DNA from: Crotophaga sulcirostris
Lineage: Eukaryota > Chordata > Aves > Cuculiformes > Crotophagidae
Direction: 5' to 3'
Assembly: GCA_013397455.1 (NCBI GenBank)
Contig: VYZB01000335.1
Span: 2,480 to 66,479, forward strand
DNA: 64,000 bases
The translations under genes and the position numbers were made by a program. Of the stretch, positions 21,323-34,763 are shown piece by piece; the first letter of the stretch is position 1; every line of letters starts with the position of its first letter. The notes below the pieces were generated by a model. It made no database searches, was not told where the DNA came from, and was given only the letters and a program-made list of their open reading frames with translations.

Positions 21323-24300
21323 TTGGCTTTAAATACTCTTTCATAGATGATATGAAGATGAAGTTTATGTTTCAAGAGGAGAGCTGGGGAACACACACAA
21401 TGTGGGCATGCTTTTGGGAGAGGGAGGGAGCAAGCAGGCTACTGGTTGGTATAAGAGCATTTAACCACACATAGGATTTGAGGAGCTTTGGCCCTCTGAA
21501 ACAGCGTCAGCTCAGCTAGCAGCTCTTGATCTCGGGAACCCAACGCCTCCAGCACCCTCAGCACTGCTGGGTTTCCTTGCCTTTCCCAGGGCATATGCTC
21601 AAGAACAAAGCTCATCCTCCTCCCAAAGAGGATGCTTTGCTGTTTTGTCCTGGACATGTCCTATAAACCCCTGTGGCCCCACTCCCCGGCCCATTGGCAG
21701 AGATCTTCCCAGCGGCTCTGTTCTAAGGGATCACTTCCTCAAAGCATATCAGCTTTCTTTGCCTTGTTTCTGTCTGCTTCTGCCTCCCTCCCTCTGCTTC
21801 CTCCTTTTTCTCATCCTCTGCTCATTTTCTGCCCATTCCCTATCCTGGGGAAGAGCCTGTGGAAGCAATCTGCCAAACTTTCTTCCAGATGAACAGGTCA
21901 CTCTCCTTTCCCCACTGTCCTCAGCCACAAGGCACATTCACCGATCTGCCGCTTTTCCCCTTCCCTGTGAGTTTGCTTCTGTAGCATGGTTGGAGGACTG
22001 GTGAGGAACAGCAGCATGGCCAGTCCTCCATGCATGTCCTCTGCACCTACTCCTGAATACCCATCTCCTCTGGGCACAGCAGGGAGCCCTTGTCTCCTCT
22101 TTCAGCTTTTCAGGTAAAAGGTTCCAAATACTTTTCCTCCTTCCTCTCCTCCCCTTACCGCTCCCAACTCCTCTGCCTGCTTTTAAGGAAAGGCTGTTTC
22201 TGGGAGAGGGAGCTCCGAGGTGGATGTTTGGGCTCTTTCCTTCCTCACAGACCTGGGAGTTTCATCATACTGGTAGGCATTCACTCTCCAGCTGGCCTAA
22301 CCTGTAGTTTAGCTGAGATCCCCTCAAGAGAGAGAAGCACAAGGAGAGGGAGGTCCTCTTGTCCCGTGCCATTGGAAAGGACTGAATCCAGGTCATTCTA
22401 TGCCGGTGAGAGTTTTCCTAGATAGCATCTCTGAAATGGTCACAGGCAAAAGCGTCAACTTCCCTTCTGCCCCAAAGTTCCTCACCCATCTTCCCCCTCA
22501 GTAGGTATATCTGAGGGCAGAAAACTCCAAACTTTGATGTTTATTGATGGGGAAGGTTCTCCAAAAGAATTCATGGAGCAGGAGATCAAAACTTAGTTTA
22601 AAAGGGGTTTTGACTCTTAACTCCCTTGCTTTATGTGCTGCCTTGGAGAGCATGGTATCCGCTCAAACATCCCTGCCCATCACCTGCTTCCCTTTGTACT
22701 TTCAGAAAGAGATACCTTGTAGAGATTAAAGGAGGGTCACTAACAAGAAGCCGCATTGTGTAAGGATGCTCTAGCTTTCCCTTGGAATGCTTCCCGTGGC
22801 AGTGACGGTCTTCTCTAACACATGACCTCAGGAAAGAAGAGGTGGCTCTCAATGTACGCACTGTTCCCAAAAGCATTCAGATTCAGTCGCCCCATGGCTA
22901 TGAAAAGCCTCTTGGTTTTGGAAGCCACTATAAAACCATAAGCCTGATTAAAGTTTGCCTCGCCGTTCATTGTGCAGAGGTACTGGAGATCATGCAGATC
23001 ACTTTGCTGATGCTCTTCCGGCTCCGTTGAAGTGTAAACCTTTGAATCCCCTTTTTCTTAGTTTACTAGGATGAGGATATTTTTCCCTGTTGTGTGACAG
23101 CATCCTCTGTGTCACAGTAGCATAGGGACTTCCAGCTTGTCTTTCTTGCCCAGGACTAATCCTCAATTTTTTCTTAAACAAGAAGATATTGTGAATATGA
23201 GAATATTCCCTGTTGCTTGCAGCTTTTTTTTGCTCTAGGGCTGGGAACAGCTGTTCCTGGTGCCCAAGCATGCTTGAGAACGTGGTAGTCTCTGCTGCTG
23301 GGAAGCTGGTTGCATCCCAAGAAGCAGGCTGTAACAGGGCATTGAGGTCTGCCCCTGTGCCCGTGAAGCCTTAGTCTAACAGCAGGATGATTTGCTGCCC
23401 GTGCCTGCAAATCTGTGGGAGGATGTAGGATGTTGACTTCTGGGTTGTTGCTCCAGTTGTTTTCAACCCAGGATTTTAGTATGGGAGGAGTCATGCATCA
23501 CGTCACAAGCCAACACTGCGCTGTCACCCCTCTATCCCCTGTCAGTGCTTGCTGACTGGGTGATCAAGTGGTGGCTGCTGGAAATATTCCTGTGGTGACT
23601 CTTCTGGCTGTTGCCTCCTTGCAGTCTCATTTGTGGGTCAGAAACACGAGAGCTGGGATGTGGCTTGCCCGAAGTAATTTCAGGGCCCTGCCTCACCCTG
23701 CTCATGAGGTGACATTAGCCGTGCTGGCTCTCCGGAGCGCAGCAGGTCTGTGAGCACAGGGATGCCTGCAACCTCAGGGCATCGTGCTGCTCTCCCGGGG
23801 CCATGGCCGAGGTGGGAGCTACAACCTCTGTTGGGGTCCCAGCCGAGCAAGAACGTCCTGGCGTAGGGCGGTAGCCAGCCCTTCCGACAGCCCCCCCAGG
23901 GAGCCGCAGCTGCTCACCCAGCGTGAGGAGAAAAACCCAGGCAGCACCGAAACAAAAGCCCCGAGGAGAGGAGCTGGGAGGATCTCACTCAGTGGGGAGG
24001 GCACAGCCTGCCTCTTGGAGCTGCCTCGCGTTGCAGGCAGCGCAGCGGCCACGGCCTTGGCAGGCAGGAGGAGGCAGCTGCCGGGGTGGGAGCTGAACGA
24101 GCCAACGTTCAGGTGACGCGGCAGCAGCTGCTTTTCCGCGTGGACCTCTCTGCAGCCTGTGGGGAGGGAGGCGAGTCCTGCTCTGAGTCAGACTTGCCAC
24201 AACCCACATCAGTTGGAGGCCTGGGTGTGTTTTTTTGGGGTTTTTGGTTTAGGTTTTCTTTTTTTCATGGATATTTGGGGATATTCCTGCCCCCTCTTGT

Positions 24301-26225
24301 TTTCGCTTTCCCCTTGCATATGCAGTGGTCAGAAAGATGGGGTGGGATTCTAGGATTAATCGCGTGCCTTTTTTCTGCCTGTGTGTCTTCCAATTCCCAG
24401 GCTGGTACTTGGCTTTTTCTGGCCACCACTGGCCTCTTGCAACATTATTGATTGAAAAGCTCCTGGGCATAGCTTTGCTACTCTCTGTGTCTTGACTGCA
24501 GTGCCCATTTAGCCTGGTCACCACTGTGGAGGGTCAAAGTGGAGCACAGAGTTTACACGGAGCTTACGGACTGGAGTAACCATCTTTTGTGGTGATTAGT
24601 CCTCTGCTTTTATTGCCTTGGCATCCCTGCATGGGAAGGTCTGCAGTTATTTGAGTTAGGCTTCGCTTCCTGTGTTTTTTCCCTCCATCCTTTAGGTATT
24701 TCTGTCCTTTTCCAGATCTGTGGGATTTTTCTTTCTGTTCTTGTTTTACTGCATGCAGCAGTTTTCTTCTCTTTGCATTCACAAGACCTCATCACTACCA
24801 CTTTCCATCTTTGCAATTTTTTTGGTAGCTGATTAAGGAGATAACGATACTTTTGTCTTGAAATTGGGCTTTTCACATGTTAGTCCAATTAGGTTAGTTG
24901 GGAACAGGAGAATTAAGCACTCCTTACTTCATGCTACCTACAGAGTTGGAAAGACAGCCTTGCATCTGTAGGCTTAGCCTACAACAGAGTGACTTCCTTC
25001 AGGATTGCAAAGTCTAAAAAACTTAGTGGATTTTTGCTGAACAATCTGCACATCGTGTGTCCCGTAAATTCCCTGACATCTGTTTGGCAAGCCTTGGTAT
25101 GCATCTTTTTCTAGAAAGTGGCTTGAAAGAACTGAGGGATTTCTGTTTTCATCTTTAATCTAGAAAGCCTTCTGCAAGTTGCTTTCACAGATCTATTTAA
25201 AGGAAGACACAAGTGTGAAGCTGCCCACCAAGAGGATTCTAGATTTTATTTTCCTTTTTACCGACTGGCTCTGGATCCAGTCCCTTTAAATAAAGATCTG
25301 TTTTCTCCGAGCAGCTGCCTTATTTGCTCCTGCCATCTCTTCTGTTCTGAAAGCAGCATCACTTCAGAGACTTCTCAGAGCAAAGGGGCCACTTTCAAGT
25401 GCTCGGGGTTTTTTTCTGCACCTTCCTTTAGTGGTGTGGTATTGTTGGGCTGAAGTGTCCCCTCCTTTCCAGCAACCTTTAATTCATTCTTCTGCAGAGG
25501 AGTTGGTTCTGAGGTCACCTTAATTCTCTTCCCAAGGGAAATTCAGACTATAAAAAGTCAACTTTCCTGTCCTTGTTTTGTTGTAAACCTGCTTGCACTC
25601 TGGAAAAAAAACGAAGTAACCACGCTTTTTGCATGTGGCCCAGATTGCCAGATTGTGGGATCCAGCGTGTTAGAGCTAACCCGCAGAGAAAACCCAGCCT
25701 TGCCAGTGTCCTGCCATGGGCAGCAGAGCGTTGGCCTTAGTTCTCCGATGTCGCAGGGCTTTCTGGTCTCACAGAAAGACTTCCTTCTGGTCGGAGTCTT
25801 CAGGAAAATGCAGCCGATGGCTTTTCTTGCAAAATTGCTGCACTTTTTGAGAGAGGGTTTGCACAGGGCTTCTGTTGGCTCCTTAGAGTCTTCCCTCTCT
25901 TGGTTTGCTTTTCAAGTAAAAATACTGCCAAGGAGCTCTTCCCCATCTTATTGCCATCTGAGGTGTAGGCTCGATGTTCCCCCTGTGCTGTCCCATTAAG
26001 ACCTCATCCGTGCTCCTGCCTCTTCCCCTCCTTCCCCACCATCTGTTTATCTGCCCTGCAACTGCACCTAGCCAAAGGTGGACAAGCCCAGCTGGGCCCA
26101 GGCTGCTGGAGGAGTTGGTTCCCCTTCAGATAAAGCAGTTCCAGGTAAGGAGGCGAGTTTTTCCCGTGATGCGGTGGCAGCTTTCCGCTCTGCCTGTGGC
26201 GGCTGAGCTGTGGCAGCGCTGAGCT

Positions 26226-26252
26226 GGCATGGCATGGCACGGCACGGCACCA
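26226..26252. repeat. GGCAT/GGCAC pentamer repeat
   Basis: Five tandem pentamers (GGCAT twice, then GGCAC three times), in the intron before BCOR exon 9. Confidence 0.75.
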
Positions 26253-26509
26253 TGTGGCCTCTGTGGTGCCCCAGTGCCCGGCACGGGGCATGTCATTCAG
26301 TGATTTTTATCAGGGCGTGCTAACTGTTAACGTAACTTTAACTGGCAGGATACTATTTGCAATTTGAATGTGGGACGCTTAAAATATTAATGATTTGAAA
26401 ATGTAATTGGTAGATCTCTTAAGCAGTCGAAGAGCTTGTGTTAAGTGCTAGCGATGTGTTTTCCTTTTAACACACCATGCGACGTGTAATGCCTTTCCTT
26501 CCCATTTAG

Positions 26510-26838
26510 GCTTGCCCGTATTCCCAGTGTCTCCGCACATGAAGAGCCTTTCATCCACCAGTGCAAACAGCAAAAGGCAGGCTCAGCCAAGCTGTACTCC
26601 AGCCTCGAGGTTGGCTGCCAAACAGCAGAAAATTAAAGAAAGCCGGAAGACAGATGGGCTGTACACAGACGAAGAGGAGGATTTCCAACATGCATCTCTG
26701 CTGCAGAAATACAGCGAGTGTGAGAAGCCATCAGGGAAACGTCAATGTAAAACAAAACATTTGGCACTGCAGGAGAGGAGAAGGAGGTCATCTCTGACAG
26801 GGGATGACACCACAGATATCGAAAATGCTGAAGATAAG
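26510..26838 (+). CDS. BCOR: BCOR coding exon 9 (residues 1289-1398)
   Basis: The first two nucleotides complete Gly1289, then [20 protein letters not shown]. It continues with [35 protein letters not shown] and [18 protein letters not shown]. All these match human BCOR in order. The last part ([21 protein letters not shown]) is more divergent. The segment is basic and disordered. The donor is AAG|GTATCT, phase 0. Without splicing the frame stays open for 53 further codons to TAA at 26998-27000. Confidence 0.94.
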
Positions 26839-27153
26839 GTATCTTTATTTAGACCTAATTGTCCACCAGCCTCTCAGAAGGCAGAGCCAGCCTGCTTAGA
26901 ACTAATGCGCTGTCATGCATGCAAGGTAGTGGGGATTGCATTCAAATTCGTCTGTGGATGCTTTGTGCAGTTCGTATTTGCTTTTCTTAACCCAAATTAA
27001 AGGCACTGTTGCAGCGGTGAGGCAGCTTGCATTTAAAAACTGTAGCAGATCTTCCCTGAAAAATTATAGATGAGTAGAAAAGTGTAATTCTTTGCTGGCA
27101 AAATATAATCCCGTCGCTGTATTGAAAAGAACCCATAATAATGGTTTTGACAG
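26839..27153 (+). other. BCOR: BCOR intron 9 (315 nt)
   Basis: A short intron whose first half is open in the exon 9 frame (53 codons). The acceptor is GGTTTTGACAG. No repeat is seen. Confidence 0.85.
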
Positions 27154-27426
27154 GTCACGGTAACGAGGAAAGTCAGGAAGCGACCAGAGCCTACTTCAGA
27201 CTGCGACTCCTCACCAGCCAAGCCATACGAGCAGAAGCTGTACGATCGCCTGCAGCAGACTACTCCCTCATTACTACCCGTCTCACAGCCCTCGCAGCTG
27301 CCGGTCGCAACCCCCCCTCCGGAGACCACCCCGAGCCGGCCCATGCCACCCGAAGCACGGAGGCTTATTGTCAATAAGAACGCGGGGGAGACGCTGCTGC
27401 AGAGGGCAGCACGCCTGGGCTACGAG
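27154..27426 (+). CDS. BCOR: BCOR coding exon 10 (residues 1399-1489)
   Basis: The exon reads [20 protein letters not shown] and then [20 protein letters not shown], both matching human BCOR. The end, [20 protein letters not shown] followed by [10 protein letters not shown], is nearly identical to human. From about residue 1474 it enters the first ankyrin repeat ([14 protein letters not shown]), which exon 11 completes. A Pro/Thr-rich insertion ([11 protein letters not shown]) precedes it. The donor is TACGAG|GTAAGG, phase 0. Confidence 0.95.
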
Positions 27427-29355
27427 GTAAGGGTCCCATGCCGTCCTGCGGGATGGTGGGTTTTCTGTTTCGGAAGTTAAAACCCTCTTTCCAGTTTCAC
27501 AGATGGAAATTTGCAAAGCGGCAGCTTTGAGTTCGGTCCCTGAAACTTACAGCCCCCTCCCCTGCTGCATTCCCTTCCCCAGTGTGTGGGGTGCTGGGGC
27601 AGGTCGCTGCGGGAATGCGTCCCTGCTGCTGTTGGGGCAGCTGGCAAGGATGCAGGGTGAGCAGCATCCTGAGTGAAGGAGCAAAGGGTAAAGTTTTATT
27701 GGTAACCCTCACTTCCGTTTAAATATAAGCCATCTGCAAACAGAATGAATGTCTTTTTTCTTTTTTAATGTAGTCTTTATGGTGATCCTTAATGAGCTGT
27801 ACAATTTTTGCTTTTGTTGTCTGTGAAGAGCGTATAGTTTAGGAGAAGCGTTCTATTTTTTGTTCTTCTCTCCAAGGAGTATCTGGTATGTGACACAGGA
27901 TGTAACACTTGGAGCGTCCTCTTGCATGATCAGATGCATCATAGGAGCACTCTGCATGCTTTATGCTCGGAGTCTGGAGCTGCTCAGCGTAGCTGGAACA
28001 ATGTTGTCTAATGAAACGGCCCCCCTGTTGCTACAAAAATCTGAAACCGATGAATCCCCTAGCTCTGCTGTTTTGAAGTATGCTTTTATTGGGGAAATAT
28101 GGGTATGTAGGTATGAGCGTCGTTGTTGCTGAACTTCAGATCTTGCAAAGCAGTATTTCATTGTAGAGAAATATTGCTGCCTTCAGTGCAACTGCGGGGT
28201 TTGCCTTGGTGGAGAGAGGACCACTTGGACCTCAGAGCTGGGCTTGAGCCCTACACTGGAAGGTGGCAGCAACTTGGACCCAGGTGGGACCTTCCCAGCC
28301 TCAGGAGTTTGTAGAAATCTCAAAATGCCCTTTTTATAGCTGGAGAGCTTTGTGTGGAGAGAGACCTTCTCCAGCTCTGGAAGGTAGGGTTTCTTGGAAA
28401 GGTTTTATTTACCCTAGACAAAGACTTCTTCTAACCCAGGGCACTTAAGCTCTAGCTAGGAGGAGGAGAGGTTGCTGCCCTGTTACTGTCGTAATCTCCA
28501 TAATTTAAATTATTTAGTTTCCTACGGACCTAGAATTTTCTATGGATCCAAAATCGAAATGTGTTGTAGCATGTGCTCCAAGCTACTGGACTGTATTTCC
28601 TTCCTGCCCATTGTCTGTTGGAGCGAGTACTGCTTGCATGTAGCAGGCTGCCTTGGGATGCTTGTGCACTTTGCTTTCTGTGCCCAGTGTGCTCCACTGA
28701 GCACAGTTCAATAGGAGCAGCTCTGAAACTTAGTGATGGGCTGAGGTCTTGCTCTAGCAGGGGCTCAGGGCTCTCTGTTTGCTTTCCTGGTTGTGGGAGC
28801 TCTCTGCAGCATTGGCTGTTAGAGGGCTGATTGCAGAAAGCCCAGGATGCCTGCCTGGGCTTGCCCTGGGTGGGGGTCCTGGGGTAACCTTATGTGCTCA
28901 CTACGCCTTCCCATCATCAGCTGCTTGAGGATTTTGATTTTCTGACTTGAATTCACCCAAAAGTTGAAGGGAACACCATGTTTTTAATAGACTTAAATAT
29001 TCTAATCATTTGACTTGATGATTTGGCTGACGTTGACAGCACAGCAGAGGATCTGTTGTTGGCAGAGAGTGGGGCAGGAGAGACAAGTGAGGCAGGGGGG
29101 AGAGCCCAGTCTGGGTGCCCAAGCTGCTACTGGGATCTGGCATCAACCGTGCCTTTCAAGGACCAGAGCAGGGGGTGTCTGCGCTGCTCTGTGGGGGCTT
29201 CGTTTGGCCTGTGGTGAGCTGTGATAGTTTGGTCAGCCGTGAAAGCTCTTTTTTTTTTGCTTGCTGGTGACCAGACTGCAGGAGATATTAGAAAGCTGAA
29301 TTTCCTCTGCAGAAAAAGTAAAGTGGTCAAGAAGTTACAAATACCTCTATTTAAA

Positions 29356-29378
29356 AAAACAAACAAACAAACAAAAAA
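29356..29378. repeat. (CAAA)n simple repeat
   Basis: Tandem CAAA units in intron DNA between BCOR exons 10 and 11. Confidence 0.85.
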
Positions 29379-31319
29379 TGCTCAGTGGGTCAAGGTAATT
29401 TGCTGATTTGTGACCTGTGACAGCTGCACACGTCTGTTTTCTGCCATCCCCATTAGCAGGGCAGCAACCTTTGGTGGGTACAGCACAATGACTGGGGGCT
29501 GATGATGAAGTGGGAGCGCTGGATGCTCACAGGCGTGTGGGGGCTTCTCATGGTTGCTGCGATGGCAGCAGGAAACCTTGTGGCCCCTCACCAACCCAAT
29601 GGCAGAGGATGTGGATGAGTCTGCACTACTGGGGCTATGGCTTGCAGAGGGATGCCAAGTGCTGGTGCAGGACTTGGAGCTGTAAGTAACTGGCACCACA
29701 AGGCACCACTGAGTGATGTTGTACTAGGACAGAGCAGCACCAGCATCTCTGCTCTGAGACCAAGTGAACTCATGCCTACCCTTGGCAGCCTTGCCTGCTT
29801 TTGCAGCAGGGATGCCCAGTGGCCGTGAAAAGATCCCACCTCACACCCAGAAACAGCACTGACACCTTTGGCATGCAAAGGTGTTGGTGAGCTGTATGTA
29901 TCACTCATGGCCAAATGCTGCTTGCTCAGGTGCCTCTGCCCCACTCTCAGTTACACAGTATGGCTGTGCCCCAGATAATTGCAGGAAGGAGAACATAAGC
30001 AATTATGATTTTGTGTGTAAAAGCTGATGTGAGAGCAAATTGTCAAAGGAGAAATGCAGCTTGTGTCTGATCAGATAAATTGCATGGCTGCAGCCAACAA
30101 GGCTGCTTAAAGACTGTAGCAAGTGGTCTTTGGCTGTGGAAATCCATACAGTCTGAGCAAAACCCCACCAAAGCTGGTGGGAAACTTTGTCTTTTCTTTG
30201 CTAGGCTTCTGTGCCAGGCCTTGCTTCATGAAGATGTTAGCAACCCATCCCAGAGTATGGGCTCTCTTGAATTCATTCTGTTTTCCCCATTTGAAATAAA
30301 TGACTTAAGATAATAGTAGTCTTAAAACTGTAATTTACTTTTTGCAAAGGGGGAATTATAGGGAGCGTGAAGTCTTTCTGGGAGAAAAATTACAAAAATT
30401 ACAAGAGGCTTGCGTAATGAATTTGATGAGAGAGGAAACACTGGCTGTCTTTGTGCCGCTGGTTGCTTTTTGGTGTGTGTCTGGACTTTGAAAGTTCTCC
30501 TGTGAGTGTGGGATTAAATCCTGCCTGGGAAGGCAGTGAAATTAGAGGAATGTATGGTGTGTGTTAGGGATGGTGGGAAGATGATGTTTGTTTCCAGGGG
30601 ATTTAAACACTCATGAAGGCAGGGGTTATCCAGGCAGGGGGAGGGGGTTTGCCCTGGAGATGCCTCACACAAGGGTCTGGCCTTGGGTCCCCGGTGGCAC
30701 GGGTTCAAGAGCAGCAGCTCTGGAAAGCACCATCCTACGCTTGCACAGCTCCCTTGGGGCTCCTGCACCCTGCCTGGGAAGAAATTCATTTCTGGGGTTT
30801 AGTGTGGCACTGCGAGATAGTGCCACTAGTGTGGCACTGAGCGTTCCAGCTCACGCACATTACAACCCCTTGCCCCAGGCCCACCTTTCGGGGTTCGATG
30901 GAGGGGAGTAGTCCTTGTTAGCAACATCTGTGCCCAGGGCATGGGGGATGCTGACCCCTTCCCTTGGAAGAAGGGGCAGGAGCTGCGGCCGAGCACAGGT
31001 GAGAGAGACTAAAGCGAAGGGCACCTCTTTGTAGGTGAGGATGGAGTGTGCGTATTTGCATGCACCTTTTAGCGTTGCTGTTTGCAGTTAGGCTTGCCAA
31101 CTGCAGGCAGCAGAAGCAGTGGTGGCACAGATCATGGCTGTTGACATGCTAGCTTGACTCTTTGGATTAACTGCGAGTGATTTTCAGGTTGCTGGTTCAA
31201 ATAGAGCACCTGAACAGACATTAAATTGCCCCATGGCACTTTCACAGCCTTTCTCTAACGTTAGCGAGAGATGCTTATGAAACCAAAAGTGTGTTTGAGG
31301 CACCACATGTTCCTGTGTT

Positions 31320-31450
31320 CGGCAGTGGTGGCTAATTTTTTTGTAAATTGAATAAATCATGTTTAAAAAAGTTAATGAGGCATTTAATTAATTAACAATG
31401 TAGAGTTTTATGGTCTTTATGGTTACATTTTGTGGTTAATGACATTCTTC
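31320..31450. promoter_or_regulatory. Candidate conserved intronic regulatory element
   Basis: An AT-rich block dense in TAAT/ATTA homeodomain cores (including TTTAATTAATTAACAATG) inside BCOR. It resembles vertebrate developmental non-coding elements. This is judged from composition alone; I cannot align it. Confidence 0.25.
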
Positions 31451-33040
31451 TTATAGCCTCTTAACAGAGAATTGCCCAACAAAATTAGCCTTTTCGTCCA
31501 GTAGTAGGTATTCCACCCTAAGACAAGCCTTTCCTTTTTTACAAAAATACATGAAAGGTCTTTTATTTTGAGTTGCAGAATCTATTTTAAATGGTAAATG
31601 CATGCTAAAAGTGGAGCCAAATACAGCAGCCACTTCTGCTACCTATATCCATCTGCTAATTTGCCTGGCAGGGTGGTCTGGTTTTGAAGGAAAATTCGTA
31701 CCTCTAGGGTATAATTTTAAGCAGCCCTTTCTTACAGGTTTGAGCAAGTGCAGGGTAAAGAACATCCATTCTGGACTGATTTGTGGCCTTTGGGCTGATT
31801 AGCAGGAACATTAAGAGCCCCTGTTTGGTGAGAGTTGGGACTGTGGGGATCCCAGGTTAAACCAGTGGGTGCATCAGGTGTAGGTGGTGGGTCGCTCTGT
31901 CCCGGTGGCTGGTCAGGGGGATGCTCTGATGCCTGGGATGGGCAGCTAGCTCATTATCTCCCCGCTTTATCTTGGTGAGTGAGGGCCTGCTAAAAGAGCA
32001 GCTTCATGCTGTATCCTGGATACCAGCTATCGGGTCAGGTATACCCAGAGCACAGATTATTATGGGCTTTCCGGTAGAATTTGAAATGGAAAGAATAAAT
32101 GCATCGCACCCAGTGTTTTTTTTTATTCTCTTGTTTTGGCAAAGCAAACACTTGCCTTCTCCACACTGTATCCCACTTTGCGAGGATATTGCTCAGCCTT
32201 CGAGAGAAACAAATGCAAAATTAATGGCTTGCCACTACTCTGGGAATGCGGGGGCTATTTTATACGTGCAGCATCACTTAGAAATGTGGTTTCTTTCTTT
32301 TTTTTTTTTCCCTTTTCCATCTGAGACAAATTGAGAAAGACTCGCACCATCCTAAATTTTTGGTTGAGTGATGGAGCAGTCACTGTTTCAAGGCCACACG
32401 ACAGCGTAGAGCTGAGCCTGGCCTAGGCTCTCGACCGTGGTGTATTTGACTGCAAGATGAATTGTGTTAAATTCACATGGCTTCCCACAGCGCCGGGCTC
32501 GTTATTAGAACCTGGCGCCTGGCTTTAGCTCTGCATGCAGAAAACCAGGGTGGGTGAAAATGGGATTTCCCCGATCTTGATAGAGTCGGGCTTTTTTTTT
32601 TTTGTTTGTTTGCCGGTAGCAAAACGTCCTTTATGTGTCTTAAATGTGTTTTGTTTCGGGTCATGCGCTTTTTCTTTTTAAAATCGAACTGACGTCGGCT
32701 GTGCTGCTGTTGTGCTTGCAGAATTTTCTGCTTAAAAATGCAGATGTAAGAGTAAAAACCTTCCTGCTAGCTTTATGTGTGGAAGTTTTGAGAAGTGGAA
32801 AGCTGTGAGTTTTATCTGTGAATTTTGCACTGTGTGACAATTCCTGACAGGGGGGAGTGTGGGGGGCCGAGGGGGATGCAGGAAGGTCCCTGCAGGGCTT
32901 GGAGCTCTTGTTGCTGCTTTGCACAAGCCGCTCTGCTTGTGGGAAGTCGTGGTCTTGCGCCGTGTTTCCTGAAGAAACACGACCTTTCAACAGCTCCCCC
33001 ATTTCTTTTCCTTTTGATTGACTCGTCTCAAAGTGGGTAA

Positions 33041-33808
<768 letters not shown>

Positions 33809-34229
33809 TAAGAGCACTTCAGGCTTTTACGGTGATTGGGTGTGCGAGACCTCTATGCTATAAAAAAAGTTGTTTTGTCGAACTGTTAAACTATCTGCTC
33901 ATTTGATATTTTTTATTTCCTTTTTAATCCCGAATTAGGCTTTTTTTAGTGTCCTTCACAAAGTAGTAGGGGTTCTTAGTTCCGCAGAATAGATAGTGAG
34001 CTTTTTTTTTTTTTTTTCTCTTTGTGGAGATAGAAATGCTTCTCCACACCTTTTTTTTAAGCGTCTTTTGCATCTCCTAAAGTAGCTCTTTGACCACCTC
34101 TGCGGGGCTGACCTTGGGGTAATTTTTTCTCAGCGAATGGAGAACATTGTCCAGTCTATGCATTTTGGGTCGCTTTGAATTCTGCGAAGCTCCCCGCAGC
34201 CTCTTATCTTAAAGGGTTTATCGCATTCA

Positions 34230-34610
34230 CTATCACCATCCGAATAGTCGGGGAGGTAAAATTAGCATAACTAAAAAAGAGTCTGCCTCTTTTGTTTTTG
34301 AGCTCTTTATTTATTAACTTGGGAAGGGAGGAGTCAGGAAAACAAAAGTCCCAGGAGGGCCAGTGAGGATGGTCCATTAGAAGTTCATGATGGTCTGTCG
34401 TTACCGGCCCATCACGACCCCCAAGGAAACATTTCTGGAGAATCATTGAAACTCTGGCTGGATTCTCAGATTCCTTCTCCATCTCCCACTTACTTTTAAG
34501 AAGTCTCAGCTCTCTCGGCCCTGCATTTTCTGCTGTCTCCAACTTTAATGCGTGACCTATGCAACAGCCGCGAGTGGTCGTAAAAAGAATCCTCAATTAT
34601 TTTTGTCTCA
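34230..34610 (-). mobile_element. Possible old LTR or retroposed 3' end, antisense (tentative)
   Basis: On the minus strand this block has a distinct texture, with an open frame of 130 codons (34204-34596) that resembles no protein I know. It contains overlapping AATAAATAAAG polyadenylation-like hexamers near 34310. Such features are seen in retroviral LTRs and in retroposed transcript ends. I see no paired terminal TG...CA ends or target-site duplication, so it may simply be unique intron DNA. Confidence 0.2.
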
Positions 34611-34742
34611 CTTGCCAGAATAACCTATATAGAAAATTAACCCCGGGAAGTTTCTGACCAGTCTTAATCACCTGCAGGTTCAGGGTCCACCGTTTATTTC
34701 GATTCATAGATGGAGCTGATTTTCAAGAAAGAAACTTGTGTA

Positions 34743-34763
34743 CCCCGAAAGGTTGTTTCGGGG
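34743..34763. other. Perfect inverted repeat (8-bp arms, 5-nt loop)
   Basis: CCCCGAAA at 34743-34750 is the exact reverse complement of TTTCGGGG at 34756-34763. It lies in BCOR intronic DNA just beyond the tentative LTR-like block. Confidence 0.7.

Larger units (their letters stand above)
21061..26509 (+). other. BCOR: BCOR intron 8 (5.4 kb)
   Basis: Holds a TG microsatellite with CG variants (21261-21322) and a short GGCAT pentamer repeat (26226-26250). The rest is GC-moderate, C/T-rich DNA. No coding exon or clear transposon is seen. The acceptor is CTTCCCATTTAG. Confidence 0.85.
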
